Below, one piece after another: positions 33,797-44,026 of a stretch of DNA of 64,000 bases. The position numbers were made by a program, and so were the translations under genes. Location of the stretch: assembly GCA_029948255.1 (NCBI GenBank), contig JALIZF010001017.1, forward strand, positions 62,001 through 126,000, written 5' to 3'. Below the pieces are notes generated by a model that did not search any database, was not told the DNA's origin, and saw only the letters and a list, made by a program, of their open reading frames with translations. This DNA comes from Telmatactis stephensoni (taxonomy: Eukaryota > Cnidaria > Anthozoa > Actiniaria > Isophelliidae). How positions within the stretch are numbered: position 1 is the stretch's first letter; each line of letters begins with the position of its first letter.

Positions 33797-35528
33797 TTTA
33801 TGTGTACATAAAGAATCGAATTTTGTTTTATTTCTCTTGGTATTTCTCTTGATTTTTATATTTTCTGGAATATTTTGGGAATGGCCTGAAAAGCGTTCTT
33901 GTTTGTATTTTTCTTGGTGTATTTTTGATTTTCCTGAGGTCTTAGCAATTAGGTGTTGCAGCTGGTGGCCATCTTCACTTTTTTTCGTTTCCCCATGGCA
34001 TCGCCTGAACAATCCTTATTTTCAAAATCTAGGGGAAAATACGAGAGATGTCACGAAACTCAGACAAATTCAGAAAAACGCAAAAGTGGCAACATAAAAG
34101 TGTTCTTGTCAACAAAAATTGATGTTTTTGTGCTTTTGCATAAATAATTTCAGTGCGGAAACATCTGGCCCTGCGCACTCGCGGTTTGCAACTTCGAATT
34201 CTGTCGCGATTTTTGCCACTTAATTTTTGATGTCTTTTAGACAAATTTTGAAAGGTTTTTTTTTAGTGGACTTAAAATCGCTTCGTTAAGACACAAAAGC
34301 AAAATAGGCTATTTTGAGAAGCAAAACGTGGTATTTGGAAAAGCTAGTAGAAGTTTAAAGGAGCTATTTGAATCGCACGAACGTTTTTCTAAACATAGCG
34401 TCCTGTAACAGAGCTCAAAAAGCTGTAAACAGCAGGCTACGAGTAGAAAATATTGTGGTAACATATTTTCAAAATATTTAGCGCTCTAGTCTGGATCTGA
34501 CACTATTTTTCTAGTCGTTTTTCTGTCCTCAATATACATAAATAATTTCTTTAATTTGATATGAGTTTCGACGAATCCTAACTGTTGGCAAGGTAGGGTA
34601 CATTCGTGGCATAAGCTGATTTAATTTTTTTCCATCTAGAACGAGCAATTCTCCCTTTTTTCTGTATAGTCATGCTAACTAAGACCGACCCACCCATTTA
34701 AGATCTAAAAGATTAGGAATTGCATTGGGGATAAAGACGAAATATTTCGGAAATGAACCATTGAAAAATCGTTGATCAACCTAGTAGTGCATGAGTTGTC
34801 AAATGGCAATTTTTATCAAGTACAGTCGCCGGAATTGAACCTATCAGCGATTATTTCGCAATGGATATACTAGATATTAGGAGAAAATAGCAGGATTTTA
34901 TGAGCTCATAAATCCTGATTTAGCAGTTTTTGACTAACTCAAGTTAATTAATTCACAAGTTTCAGATACGCGTTCTCTAAATTTGGGGCATACAAACAAA
35001 AATGATAGGAAAAAAACAACAAACAAAGACGGTAAACACAAACAAGCAAACAATCCTCTGAACAGGTTTCAACTGACGAACTGATTCTTGTTCTGTCATG
35101 TAATATTGCATGCATGTAAATATTCATTAGGTTTCTGTTTGAAAGAATAAAAGTAAAGTAATATTACTGATAAACAAAATAAATAATCATGCAGTGGATA
35201 AAATTATGCCTGGCCTGACACTCTGGAGCAAACTTCTATTGAAATTAATAAGATATATGGGAAAACGACACATGGACTTTTAAATGAAAAGAAAAAAAAA
35301 ACGGTTTGACTGACACTCGAGCTAACAGTGCACTCTAGAGACCTGTTTCAATAAATTTTCCGAGGTGTCTCTTAAAAATAAACGATATTTCTTTACGTCA
35401 TATCATTGTTTGCTGTCTGATTGTCTGCTGACAACTTTGTTTTTGAAAAACAAACAAATATACGGCTGAACAAAATCAAGAGAGAGATGTCGTGAAATTG
35501 TGACTATTTTTACTTCTTTGTTCGGTTT

Positions 35529-35747
35529 TTGGTAGCTTACAGGGAAAAAGAGTGTTTAGATGAGAAGCTAACACCTGGAATTATGAGAAAGGTCGAACGA
35601 CAAATTATTTCCTGTTTGAAAAAGTTAAAAAGGACTACAAGTCAAGACCAACCGGCACCTGCAGTAATGATACTAGGTTTAGCCATCAATCATATAGTAA
35701 ATCAAATTTTGACTTCAGTTTTTATCAAAGGAAAAAAATATTTTTAG
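35529..35747 (+). CDS. Possible terminal exon of unknown gene
   Basis: An open frame of about 70 residues follows a possible acceptor (GTAGCTTACAG, ending near 35540). It is helix-prone and Lys-rich (IMRKVERQIISCLKKLKR...), stops at TAG, and AATAAA lies within 20 bp. No family is recognised and no upstream exon was identified. Chance remains likely. Confidence 0.2.
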   Translation: MVAYREKECLDEKLTPGIMRKVERQIISCLKKLKRTTSQDQPAPAVMILGLAINHIVNQILTSVFIKGKKYF

Positions 35748-36503
35748 AGTTTTTTATCGAATAAACGTAATAAAAAGGACAACTGAATTGGTTTGTGTAA
35801 TTGAAAAAATGTTTTATTCATCAGTTTGTTCCAGTTTGCCATGTTTTTTTACCTTGCATATCAATTTTCTTTCACCAAATATTGCCAATGCAACAAAGTT
35901 TTCTTCCTGTCACTAGCTAGATTGTGTAAACTTGTTTGTTGGTTTTTAAGCTGGAAATTTTGATAGCTAATTCCGACAGTTAACGAACAAGTTTCCTTGT
36001 TTTCATTTGAGAGATAGTAAGAAGATAAACTCACTAATTACCAGTCATATTTATTTTGATTATTTAAATACTGAAGATTGCGAAATACCCAGAATCATGC
36101 AGTTACGTTGAGCAAGGAGCCGGGAAGGTTAACTGGTTTCCCATATTTTTCTCATTAAAAAACTTCAATTAGGCCCTTTCAATTCACTTTCTTATTAAAA
36201 TTGTATTTTTTTAGCGAGTAATTTCAAACTTCAATTCATTTTTTGATTAGAAATAATTGTATTGTTTTAGCTTGGAGTAATTTCCTTATCAATTTTTGTC
36301 GCTCTGAATTTTTTTCGTCCATAAAATCCCACCGGTAAGGCGGCGCTATATCTCATTTAATTGTCCGCTTCTTTGTGTAAACAGCTGTACCAAGTTCGAA
36401 CCAAGTGTAGACATTTTAAGGCGATTTGAAGTGGAATGTAGAATTTTTCGATTGACGTCTCCCAAATCCTAACAGGCGATTCAAAGGTAGCAAATAGTTT
36501 GCT

Positions 36504-36510
36504 TATATAA
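36504..36510 (+). promoter_or_regulatory. TATA box of the GPCR gene
   Basis: TATATAA in the context GCTTATATAAGACC lies 110 bp before the GPCR start codon, so a leader of roughly 80 nt is expected. This fits a regulated, tissue-specific gene. Confidence 0.6.
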
Positions 36511-36619
36511 GACCCATCAAATTCTTGGTTGAATATAATTTAGTTTTCCCAGACAAAAATTACTTCCAGTGCATGCACTTGGGTTCACGACATCCTAAGG
36601 TCGGTCGCGCAAAAGAATC

Positions 36620-37482
36620 ATGGCACCTTGGAGTTTGTTTCTAGCGATATTTGTTTGCTCTTTCTTTTCTACAATGAGAGGAGATGCCGAAAATGTAACA
36701 ACTGCAGTGATTTTACCAAGAAATTCAACTAGTGTAAACGGTAAGTGTCCGTATATATAGGGTTGATTACATTTATTTGAACAGTGTATATTTTATAATC
36801 AATCAATATTTCCTAGGATTTTAGCCATAAACTTTAAATCTTTCATTCTCTTAATTAATTTTTGCGTGGAGCGTATTTTAACATTTGGTCTTAATAATGT
36901 GTGAAAAAGAATTAGTTTGGTCAAACCCCCGTGGTTTTTTCAACAACGCAGAGAGAGACCGCACTATTGTTCAAAAGAAAATTGAGGGCATAACTGCATG
37001 AAGTAAAAGAAGTATCCTTTTCTAAATTATCACTGAATTCACTTTAGATTTAAAATTTTCCCTTCTTTATTGCTCAACAATATTAATAAGAAAAAAAAAC
37101 TTTCTAAAAGAATAAAAAATGTCGCTAATTCTACGAAGATAATTCAGTATCTAGTCAATGGCACGCATGTTCTAGCATGTTGCTACAAGTCATCAAAACA
37201 ACTATATCATAAAGACGAAAATGGCTTTGATCAGTGAAGTGAAAAGATTAATTGAAGAATTAAGAATCGGAAATCAAGATGGAGAGTGAAAAATTGACTT
37301 AAAACACGAGGTGAAAGAATAAATGAATAACAGGAAAAATATAAGACAAAGATTCTTAATAGACCGGATAAAACAGAAATTCGACTGGAGATATCCCATT
37401 AACTGAACACAGACATACACAAATGAACGACTTGATAGGCTTTACACGAAAAGAACGTTTCAAAAAAGAAAGAAAGAAAGAA

Positions 37483-37535
<53 letters not shown>

Positions 37536-40500
37536 CTTGATATTTTGGCACAGGAGATCGGTCCCTGGAAAACATTAACATTTTCAGAAAGTCATTTAAG
37601 CCTTTTTATAAGTATCTCTTCAATCAAGTAGGGTGCGAGCCACTTGATGTTTGCCAGCGCTTGCCTCTTTCATGCAGGCATTGTTTTTCAAAACCTATAA
37701 CCAAAACATTTCATTGCACAAGGCTTGAAAATTAAGAGCTACATCCGTTCGTCGAAATTTCATCTTCTTTAATTTGGACTTGTACTATTTGAAGTAAAAA
37801 TACTCCGCTTAACCAATCAGAATAGAGATATTCTAAGCGTTCAAACCAGTTCTAATTGAATCAAAAATAAACAAACTCCGTCTATTCCATAAGGATTATA
37901 TAAACTGACATGCTACTATGAGGTTTTATTGATATTTGTCAGATATGAGAATAACTAAAACAAAAGTTCATTTATTTTAAAAATTAAATATTTAATGAAA
38001 ATGTCTGTATTTAATATAACACTGACTTTAAAAAAAATTCATTCAATGTAATTTATTGATTTTTACTTTATTTATATTATATCAATAGTATATTGCATGA
38101 TATATATTTACTTAGGCCTAGTTCAAACGTTGCATATCACATTGCCAAATTCAATGCAAATTAGTCAAATATTTTGTTTCTAATCATTATTATCTCATAG
38201 ACCACTTTCAAAATTACTTGGGATAAAACACTAAAAGAAATGCTGCTCATTGCTGGCTGGTTTCTTTTGTTTAGTCATGTTCAGCCTCGTTGTCAAGCAA
38301 ATTTTGAAAGTGGTCTATTTGCATTGAATTCAACACGTTTGAACGATTGAACTAGGCCTTAGTCAAATTTAATTTATGCACTGATATTAACTTAACATAA
38401 GTTATATATTTCTGTCACTTATGTTTATCTATTTACTAATATCATATATTAATTGATTTATGTCATTGGTTCCTGTTTATGTAATTAATATTTATTTACT
38501 TTTTATTGATTGTATGGTTGATTACAGCAACAAGCATAAATCTCTTTTATCTTCTTCCACCGAATGTTCAACCGACAGTTAAAATTATCTTGACGATATG
38601 CAACGGTTTGCTGTTGCTAGGAGCGTTGCTAGGAAACATACTGGTAATCCACGTGGTGCACTCCAATCTACGCATGCGCACAACGACCAATATCTTAATC
38701 ATGAACATGGCCGTATCAGATTTGTTGATTGCACTGATCTTTATTCCATCACAGGTGAGAGAGAAAAATAATAATAAACTGCAAAACCAGTTTTCAAAAT
38801 CGGTACGGTGCGGTAAAACGAGAAAAAAAAATCGTGACAAAAGCTGTGCAGAATTGTTGTGTTGCAAGGTGCAGAGCTTCGGCTCAAACATTTCGTGTAT
38901 TACCATCCTGTGTGCAACAAATTTTGCTTTATATTGTACATTAGTATTAGAGTACAGAGCTGAATCAAGGCTTCTACTTCGTGCAATAAAGAAAATTTAT
39001 GCAAGGATCTCGCCACATACAGTAATAATCATTATTGAGGTGCAAAATGCAATCTGTGCTAAGCTATGTTCGCTGCGGCAATGACTGGGACATAGGTGTG
39101 GAATAAATATGGCTATGTGCATTAACACATACTGTAACCAGGTTTAATACATTAAAAACAAGCTTAAAAATAGCTTACATTAATTTCCTTCTTGCCAAAG
39201 CGAATGTGAGGGCATATAGGAAAAACGCCATAAGGCTGGCGATAGGGGTAGGGGGTGAGTGAAAGAGCAGATCGTGTGTCAGTTGAGATGGATTACACAC
39301 CATCACTTGACATCATCAGCAATGGGGTTCAATAAATTGACCACCCTATTGCCTTACATTGCATCATGGAATGGAATATACAAATTTATACAAGCTCAAT
39401 CTCTACATAAAATATTTATTTGCAATAATACATTTATCGGGTTTCGAAAGCAAAGTTATCAGACTTAACGTGACTTTACAGGCCACAAATCCAAAATAAC
39501 TAAATTAATATTTCAGCGTGAACAAGAGCAAATATCTTTGAGATTGTCAAGTTCAAAAAGATTTCAAGAAATTAATTATGACTAAAGAATACTTTCTCTT
39601 GATCCTTTATGAGAAAAAGGCCCGGCCTGCATTGATTTTAATCCACGATGAACGGGATCGGAATCGCTTTTTGAACAACAGCAGATCCTGTTTGATCGTT
39701 ATTTTAATGCAAATCCAGAGTCAATGTTTGTCTGCAAACAGCAGCAGCTGTTAACATTGATCGCGACGCTCGTCCCCTGCAGGCGAGATTGTGTGTGAGT
39801 TGCTTGGGTTTAAATGAGATTTCTTGGTCATTGACCCATGTCTGATCACGGAGCACAGCGTAGATCGAAACTAGTTCGTTTTTAGTGAGGGAGGAAAACC
39901 GGAGTATCAAGCTAGAGAAAAACCCTCGAAGCAAGGGAGAGAACGAACAAGAAACTCAAGCCACATGTGATGCCCCGTCTGGGAATCGAACTCGGGACCA
40001 CAGAGGTGACAGACTGGCGCTCTCACCGCTTGGTCACCCGTGCTTCCCATTTAGTCTCAATAAGACCAAAGAACCATCAGAATCGAAGCCTTGGGAATAT
40101 TATTGAAAATTGCATAGTTAGTTGATCGCGCATGCGCACCTAAAATAAAATGGAAACTGAGCTTTAGTAGAAAATCATCAATACTGCCACACCCCGCCAA
40201 CTGTAACTGTTTCTTTTTTCCAGACCATTCGTCTATATGTTGGGAGTGCTTGGCATGCCGGGACATTTGGTCTGATCACGTGTAAGGCCGTGATGTCATC
40301 ACGTTTGATTTCAGTAGCCTGTTCAACACTCAGCCTCGTTGCCATAGCAATAGACAGGTACTACGCCATCGCCCATCCCTTACGGCGACGAGTACGTCAC
40401 AAGTCGCACAAGAAAACATGGGCTGTTTGTGTCATTTGGTTGCTATCGTTACTCATTTGCATTCCACCAATGAGCTTCTACAAACAGATAACAATGGCCA

Positions 40501-41141
40501 ACGGCGATGTTTACTGCACAGCGGCATTCGCAGCTGGTTCGATGGGAAAAGCGTACATTCTCGGAGGATTTGTGGTTACATTTTTACTTCCACTCTTAAT
40601 TATGGCAGTTTTATACATTATCGTTGGGTTCAAACTACGCAAGCGCAACCTTCCAAGCTGCAATGAAATCTACAAGGATCACGTGCTGCATACGTCACGT
40701 CTCGTTACCAAGATGATGGTGACAGTCGTCATTTCTTTTGCGGTTTGCATGCTACCAGTCCAGATTTACCTGTTTATCCGGTTTTTTGACGAGAATACGA
40801 TGTCCGTGAATGGTCTATTTTGGGGATTGACTGTAACAGCATATCTCAGCAACTTTAATGCATTCATAAATCCGTGTTTGTATGTAATTTTTAACGAAAA
40901 ATTCAGAAAAGGGTTCAAAAATGCTATATTCTGTGTACAGGAAGCAGAACTGTTCAATACATCGGCCGAGTATAAAGTTATGTATGGTTCACAACCAAAA
41001 TACCAAACGAATGAACCTGGCGTAAGTATAGAAAACGTGACATTTGAAAAGAAGATGAAAAATAAAGGTAAAGCAACTCTTGATCTGGAAGTAATAGTTC
41101 ATGTGAATCTCACAGCCATAAAGGAACTTGACAAGGATTAA
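36620..41141 (+). CDS. Class A (rhodopsin family) G protein-coupled receptor, neuropeptide-receptor-like
   Basis: Three exons, 36620-36740, 38528-38754 and 40224-41141, encode 421 residues. Exon 1 gives a signal peptide (LFLAIFVCSFFSTM) and a short outside tail with Asn-glycosylation sites NVT and NST. TM1 carries GNILV, TM2 NMAVSDLL, TM3 ends in DRYYAI, TM6 has CMLP in place of CWxP, and TM7 carries NPCLY. Conserved cysteines before TM3 (GLITCK) and in loop 2 (DVYCT) can form the usual disulfide. The tail after helix 8 is about 70 residues and Lys-rich. The ligand cannot be told from sequence: the short third loop and SxVACSTLSLVAIAIDRYYAI pattern resemble neuropeptide receptors (NPY/NPFF/tachykinin type), which are expanded in cnidarians. 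The GPCR fold is certain, the subfamily is not. Confidence 0.92.
37486..37526. repeat. (GA)n microsatellite
   Basis: About 20 GA dinucleotides following a GAAA-rich start, in intron 1 of the GPCR gene. Confidence 0.9.
38111..38362. mobile_element. MITE with a second foldback nested inside, in GPCR intron 1
   Basis: Outer ends TTAGGCCTAGTTCAAACG and CGATTGAACTAGGCCTTA are inverted and continue as TTGCATATCAC.../TTGAATTCAACACG. An inner pair, TAGACCACTTTCAAAATT (about 38199) and AATTTTGAAAGTGGTCTA (about 38302), marks a different element inserted into the first. Confidence 0.85.
38790..39070. mobile_element. Diverged GCAACA-family palindromic element in GPCR intron 2
   Basis: It shares TTGCAAGGTGCAGAGC, GTGTATTACCATCCTG, TGTGCAACAAATTTTG and the centre words CTTCTACTTCGTGCAA with the elements at 5505-5715 and 16141-16398, but the arms are decayed. 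It begins about 35 bp after the exon 2 donor. Confidence 0.65.
39880..40052 (-). mobile_element. tRNA-derived SINE, family 1, in GPCR intron 2
   Basis: On the minus strand the A-box ACCAAGCGGTGAGAGCGCCA and the B box TCCCGAGTTCGATTCCCAGA form a clear pol III pair. The body contains GAAACTCAAGCCACATGTG and GAGAAAAACCCTCGAAGC on the plus strand, as in the copies near 25600 and 26200. Confidence 0.8.
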
Positions 41142-41624
41142 AAGACAATACACCATAAAGATTACACAGAACACCTAGAGTGAAAATGTCGAGCTTCCAA
41201 TTACATCTCGATGATGCATATAATACTTTTTTTGTAAGAACCCATTCTTGTGTATGGAATGCCTTATCTTCCACGGTCTGTAGATCGTTTCAGATCATTA
41301 ATTGTAAATTGAATATCTTGTTAATATCCGCTGATCATCCGTGCCTGGATTAGTATAGCTATGTTATTGGCAAACTGAAACTGGAGCTAAAACTGAGCTT
41401 CCCTGGTCTATTCAAACCTCATCAAGCCGATCCAGCTACAATTTGAATTCTTGAGACACTCCTGCGAGATTTGGGATAAAAACCATAATTTTCCATTGTT
41501 TGTCGTTATTTAACATTTGACAACCTGCCCTGTACCCATTGCGCAAGGTGTGGTCATCGTACCATTTTGGACACGTGAGAGTGGAGAGTGTGATGATTTT
41601 ACTTCCGTTTCATTTACTTAATTC

Positions 41625-42292
41625 CGTTTGTGTTGCAACAACCGAAAGCAAACGGTCCCGTCTGCGCGCACGTCAAAATTCAAATTCTCTTGTTTGAGAG
41701 CCTTGCGCGCGCGATGGCGAAGTTACTAAAAATAGCCTTAGTATAGTCGCCACGAACATCGCACAGACATCAATACTGAGTTTCGCTCTCTTAGTATTAT
41801 GGTCTCTTGGTTGCAATGTTCTTCCAAGATGGCGGCTCACGTGTGTTGAAATTAAGAGCCTGTTCACATGAGAGAGGGTGCCCCTATGCAGTAGGGATAA
41901 CTCTTTTGTTTTGTGTCCCCCAGGGAAAAGAAAACAAAAGTTATATCCCTACTACATAGGGGCACCTTGTCTCGTGTGAACGGGCCTAAGAGCCGACACA
42001 ATCCATACAAACCAAGAGACCATAATACTAAGAGAGCGAAACTCAGTATTGATGTCTGTGCGATGTTCGCGGCGACTAAGGCTATTTTTTTGTAACTTCG
42101 CCATCGCGCGCGCAAGGCCCTCAACCAATAGAATTTGATTTTTGACGTGCGCACGGACGGGACCGTTTGAATTCTATTGTTTAAGAGCCTTGCTCGCGCG
42201 ATGGCGAAATTACTAAAAATAGCCTTAGGCGCCACGAACATCGCACAGACATCAATACTGAGTTTCGCTCTCTTAGTATTATGGTCTCTTGT
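41625..42292. mobile_element. Composite foldback: two inverted copies plus a third direct copy, with another MITE in the centre
   Basis: The segment with CGCGCGATGGCGAAGTTACT and CATCAATACTGAGTTTCGCT (about 41685-41815) recurs as its reverse complement at about 42010-42125 and again in direct orientation at about 42188-42292. Between the first two lies a separate palindrome (41852-41990) with AAGAGCCTGTTCACATGAGA/TCTCGTGTGAACGGGCCTAA arms around GGGTGCCCCTATGCAGTAGG. Confidence 0.85.
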
Positions 42293-42499
42293 ACAAACTT
42301 GGCAGTTTATCTTGGTCGGTCATCCATTGTCCTGACCAAAAAGGGGAGCAACTGCAGAATTGCGAATACACCGGCACGCGAAGTGAGGGTTATTAAAATT
42401 CATGGCTACACGAAAAAATTGGGGGAAATTGACTTATTATAAATTATAATTTTGTCTTTTGAAAACGGCGCATAAAAGAACTGTGTATATTGTAATGTG

Positions 42500-42725
42500 A
42501 AAGTGTGGTGGATACGCGTCTACGCATGCACGCGTTAAACTGACCGAGAGGTATTGGGTCTCAATTGTCGTGGTTATATGTAGGAACGAAGTTATTTGTA
42601 GTGGGTACGCGTCTACGCATGCACGCATCAAAAGGATCGAGAGGAACTGGGTCTCAATTGTCGTGGTTATATGTAAAAGTTATTTGTAGTGGGTACGCGT
42701 CTATACGCTTGCACGCGTATCCGCG
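42500..42725. repeat. Tandem array, about 98-bp unit, TACGCGTCTACGCATGCACG
   Basis: GGATACGCGTCTACGCATGC at about 42509, GGGTACGCGTCTACGCATGC at about 42601 and a third diverged copy near 42692 mark the units. The parts between share GGGTCTCAATTGTCGTGGTT and ATATGTA. CpG content is unusually high for the neighbourhood. Confidence 0.85.
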
Positions 42726-43315
42726 GATACGCGAAGGATAGTCGGAGTGGCAGGGGTATCCCAAAACGAAAACGGAGAGTCATGGAGAATCTATTCAGCG
42801 CCTACCTGTTTATATAAGATATATAGTTCATCAATTTCACTGTAAATTATAACTCATTGGTCGAAGTCTTACTTAAAACCTATTTCATGGTGTTGTTCTT
42901 CGTTCGAACTCCGGCCGACACTTCACTTTAACTCGTAGTAAACTTACGTGGTTGGAACGGATCCCCCTCCCTCCCTTCCCACAGGCTAGGCTAGGCTACT
43001 AGTACTTTCGTTTAAGAATCTACAGTCACATTGTTACATTTCTCTCTAAATGAACCTTTGGTGAATGCTGGTGAATTATGGTTTTTTCAAAACCCCGACC
43101 TACAGCTATATATTTTTAACGATTTTTTAGTTTTAACAACGTAGTGTTTTCCAACATTTCTATATATTTTTTTTCATAATCCTTTGCTTTTTTCTGTCTT
43201 TTCTCTCTCTCTCTTTTATTCAACTACTAATTTTGAATTTGAGGCAGGAAAAAAAAAGAAAGAAAAAAAAAAAAAAAAAAAGAAAAAGAAAAAGAAAAAG
43301 AAAAGGAAAAAAAAT

Positions 43316-43402
43316 ACCCCTAGCCGGTTTCGAACCCGGCTCTTGATCTGCTCACTTGCTTCACAGTTCAAGGGTTTTCCAACTGCGCCACGGGATCGCG
43401 TA
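43316..43402 (-). tRNA. tRNA-like pol III unit or tRNA pseudogene
   Basis: On the minus strand the A box TGGCGCAGTTGGA and B box GGTTCGAAACC are present. The T stem is perfect (GCCGG/CCGGC). A possible anticodon stem CTTG/CAAG and a long variable-arm-like part follow the class II (Ser/Leu) layout, and a run of eight T residues after the 3' end could stop pol III. The acceptor stem (ATCCCG against TAGGGG) is imperfect, so a pseudogene or SINE head is more likely than a working tRNA. Confidence 0.4.
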
Positions 43403-43474
43403 ATTTGCACAACAATAGATAGCCAATTCAAAGGATACACTAGGTTATTTTGTCCTCCAAATCCCTTAGTAGAC

Positions 43475-43725
43475 CAGTTAGTCTAGTGGTAAGGTGCAGT
43501 TATCTATGGCCTAGGATCCGACTGTCTCCTCCCTCTTTGACCGCGAAGCTTGCTGCGTTCTACCGGATAGCGCGGAAGGGGCCGAAATCTCCATCCTATA
43601 CGTAACATGCGATGATTCAGCGATTTGTCTGGATGCATGGTCCGATTTTTTATAGGTTTTGCATAAAATTAGCATACTAATTTCTTTGGGTTAAGGGTTC
43701 GAGTCCTGCCTGCGCCAACAACTTT
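43475..43725 (+). mobile_element. tRNA-like sequence with about 150-bp insertion between A and B boxes
   Basis: TTAGTCTAGTGGTAAGG near 43482 is a good A box, and GGGTTCGAGTCCTGCC near 43691 is a good B box followed by a T-rich run. The boxes are about 200 bp apart rather than the normal 35-60, so a tRNA or SINE head seems to have been split by other sequence. Confidence 0.35.
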
Positions 43726-44026
43726 TCTTTTTTTTTTCTTTTTCTAATGGATTCTATTTTTCTTCTCTAAATTTTCTTGGCTTAAAATTTTGGTTTTCCG
43801 TGAATAAAACTACATAAACTCTTTACATTAGTTTGATGCTTTCAAATTTTGCGTAATTTAGTGAAACAAAATCCCTGAGAAAATATTTATCTAATAAAAT
43901 TTTCATTCCACACTCCAAAGGCCAGCTGGACCTCTGATACTTATGCAGGTCATTCTGAAGTATTCCCTAGTTAAACCCAGCCGAATATGGTGGAAATCCC
44001 TATCATATTATGCTTGCAATGGGCCT

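Larger units (their letters stand above)
33797..36619. other. Intergenic region between PDSS2 and the GPCR
   Basis: AT-rich and with few repeats compared with the rest of the window. The only frame of note is at 35529-35747 (annotated separately). The last 120 bp hold the GPCR promoter. I recognise nothing else. Confidence 0.5.
41142..43980. other. Repeat-rich intergenic region between GPCR and CRYL1
   Basis: No coding exon is recognised. The contents are the nested foldbacks at 41625-42292, a 98-bp tandem array at 42500-42725, a poly-A/GAAA stretch near 43248-43312 and tRNA-like units at 43316-43402 and 43475-43725, all annotated separately. Confidence 0.6.

Noticed and set aside
38506..39084. 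Continuation of the GPCR frame past 38754
   Set aside because: The frame runs on by chance into a repeat. The GTGAGAG donor at 38755 and the exon at 40224 carrying TM3 show the true splice.
43184..43486. Lys-rich frame of 100 codons
   Set aside because: It is the poly-A/GAAA stretch followed by the tRNA-like unit; low complexity only.
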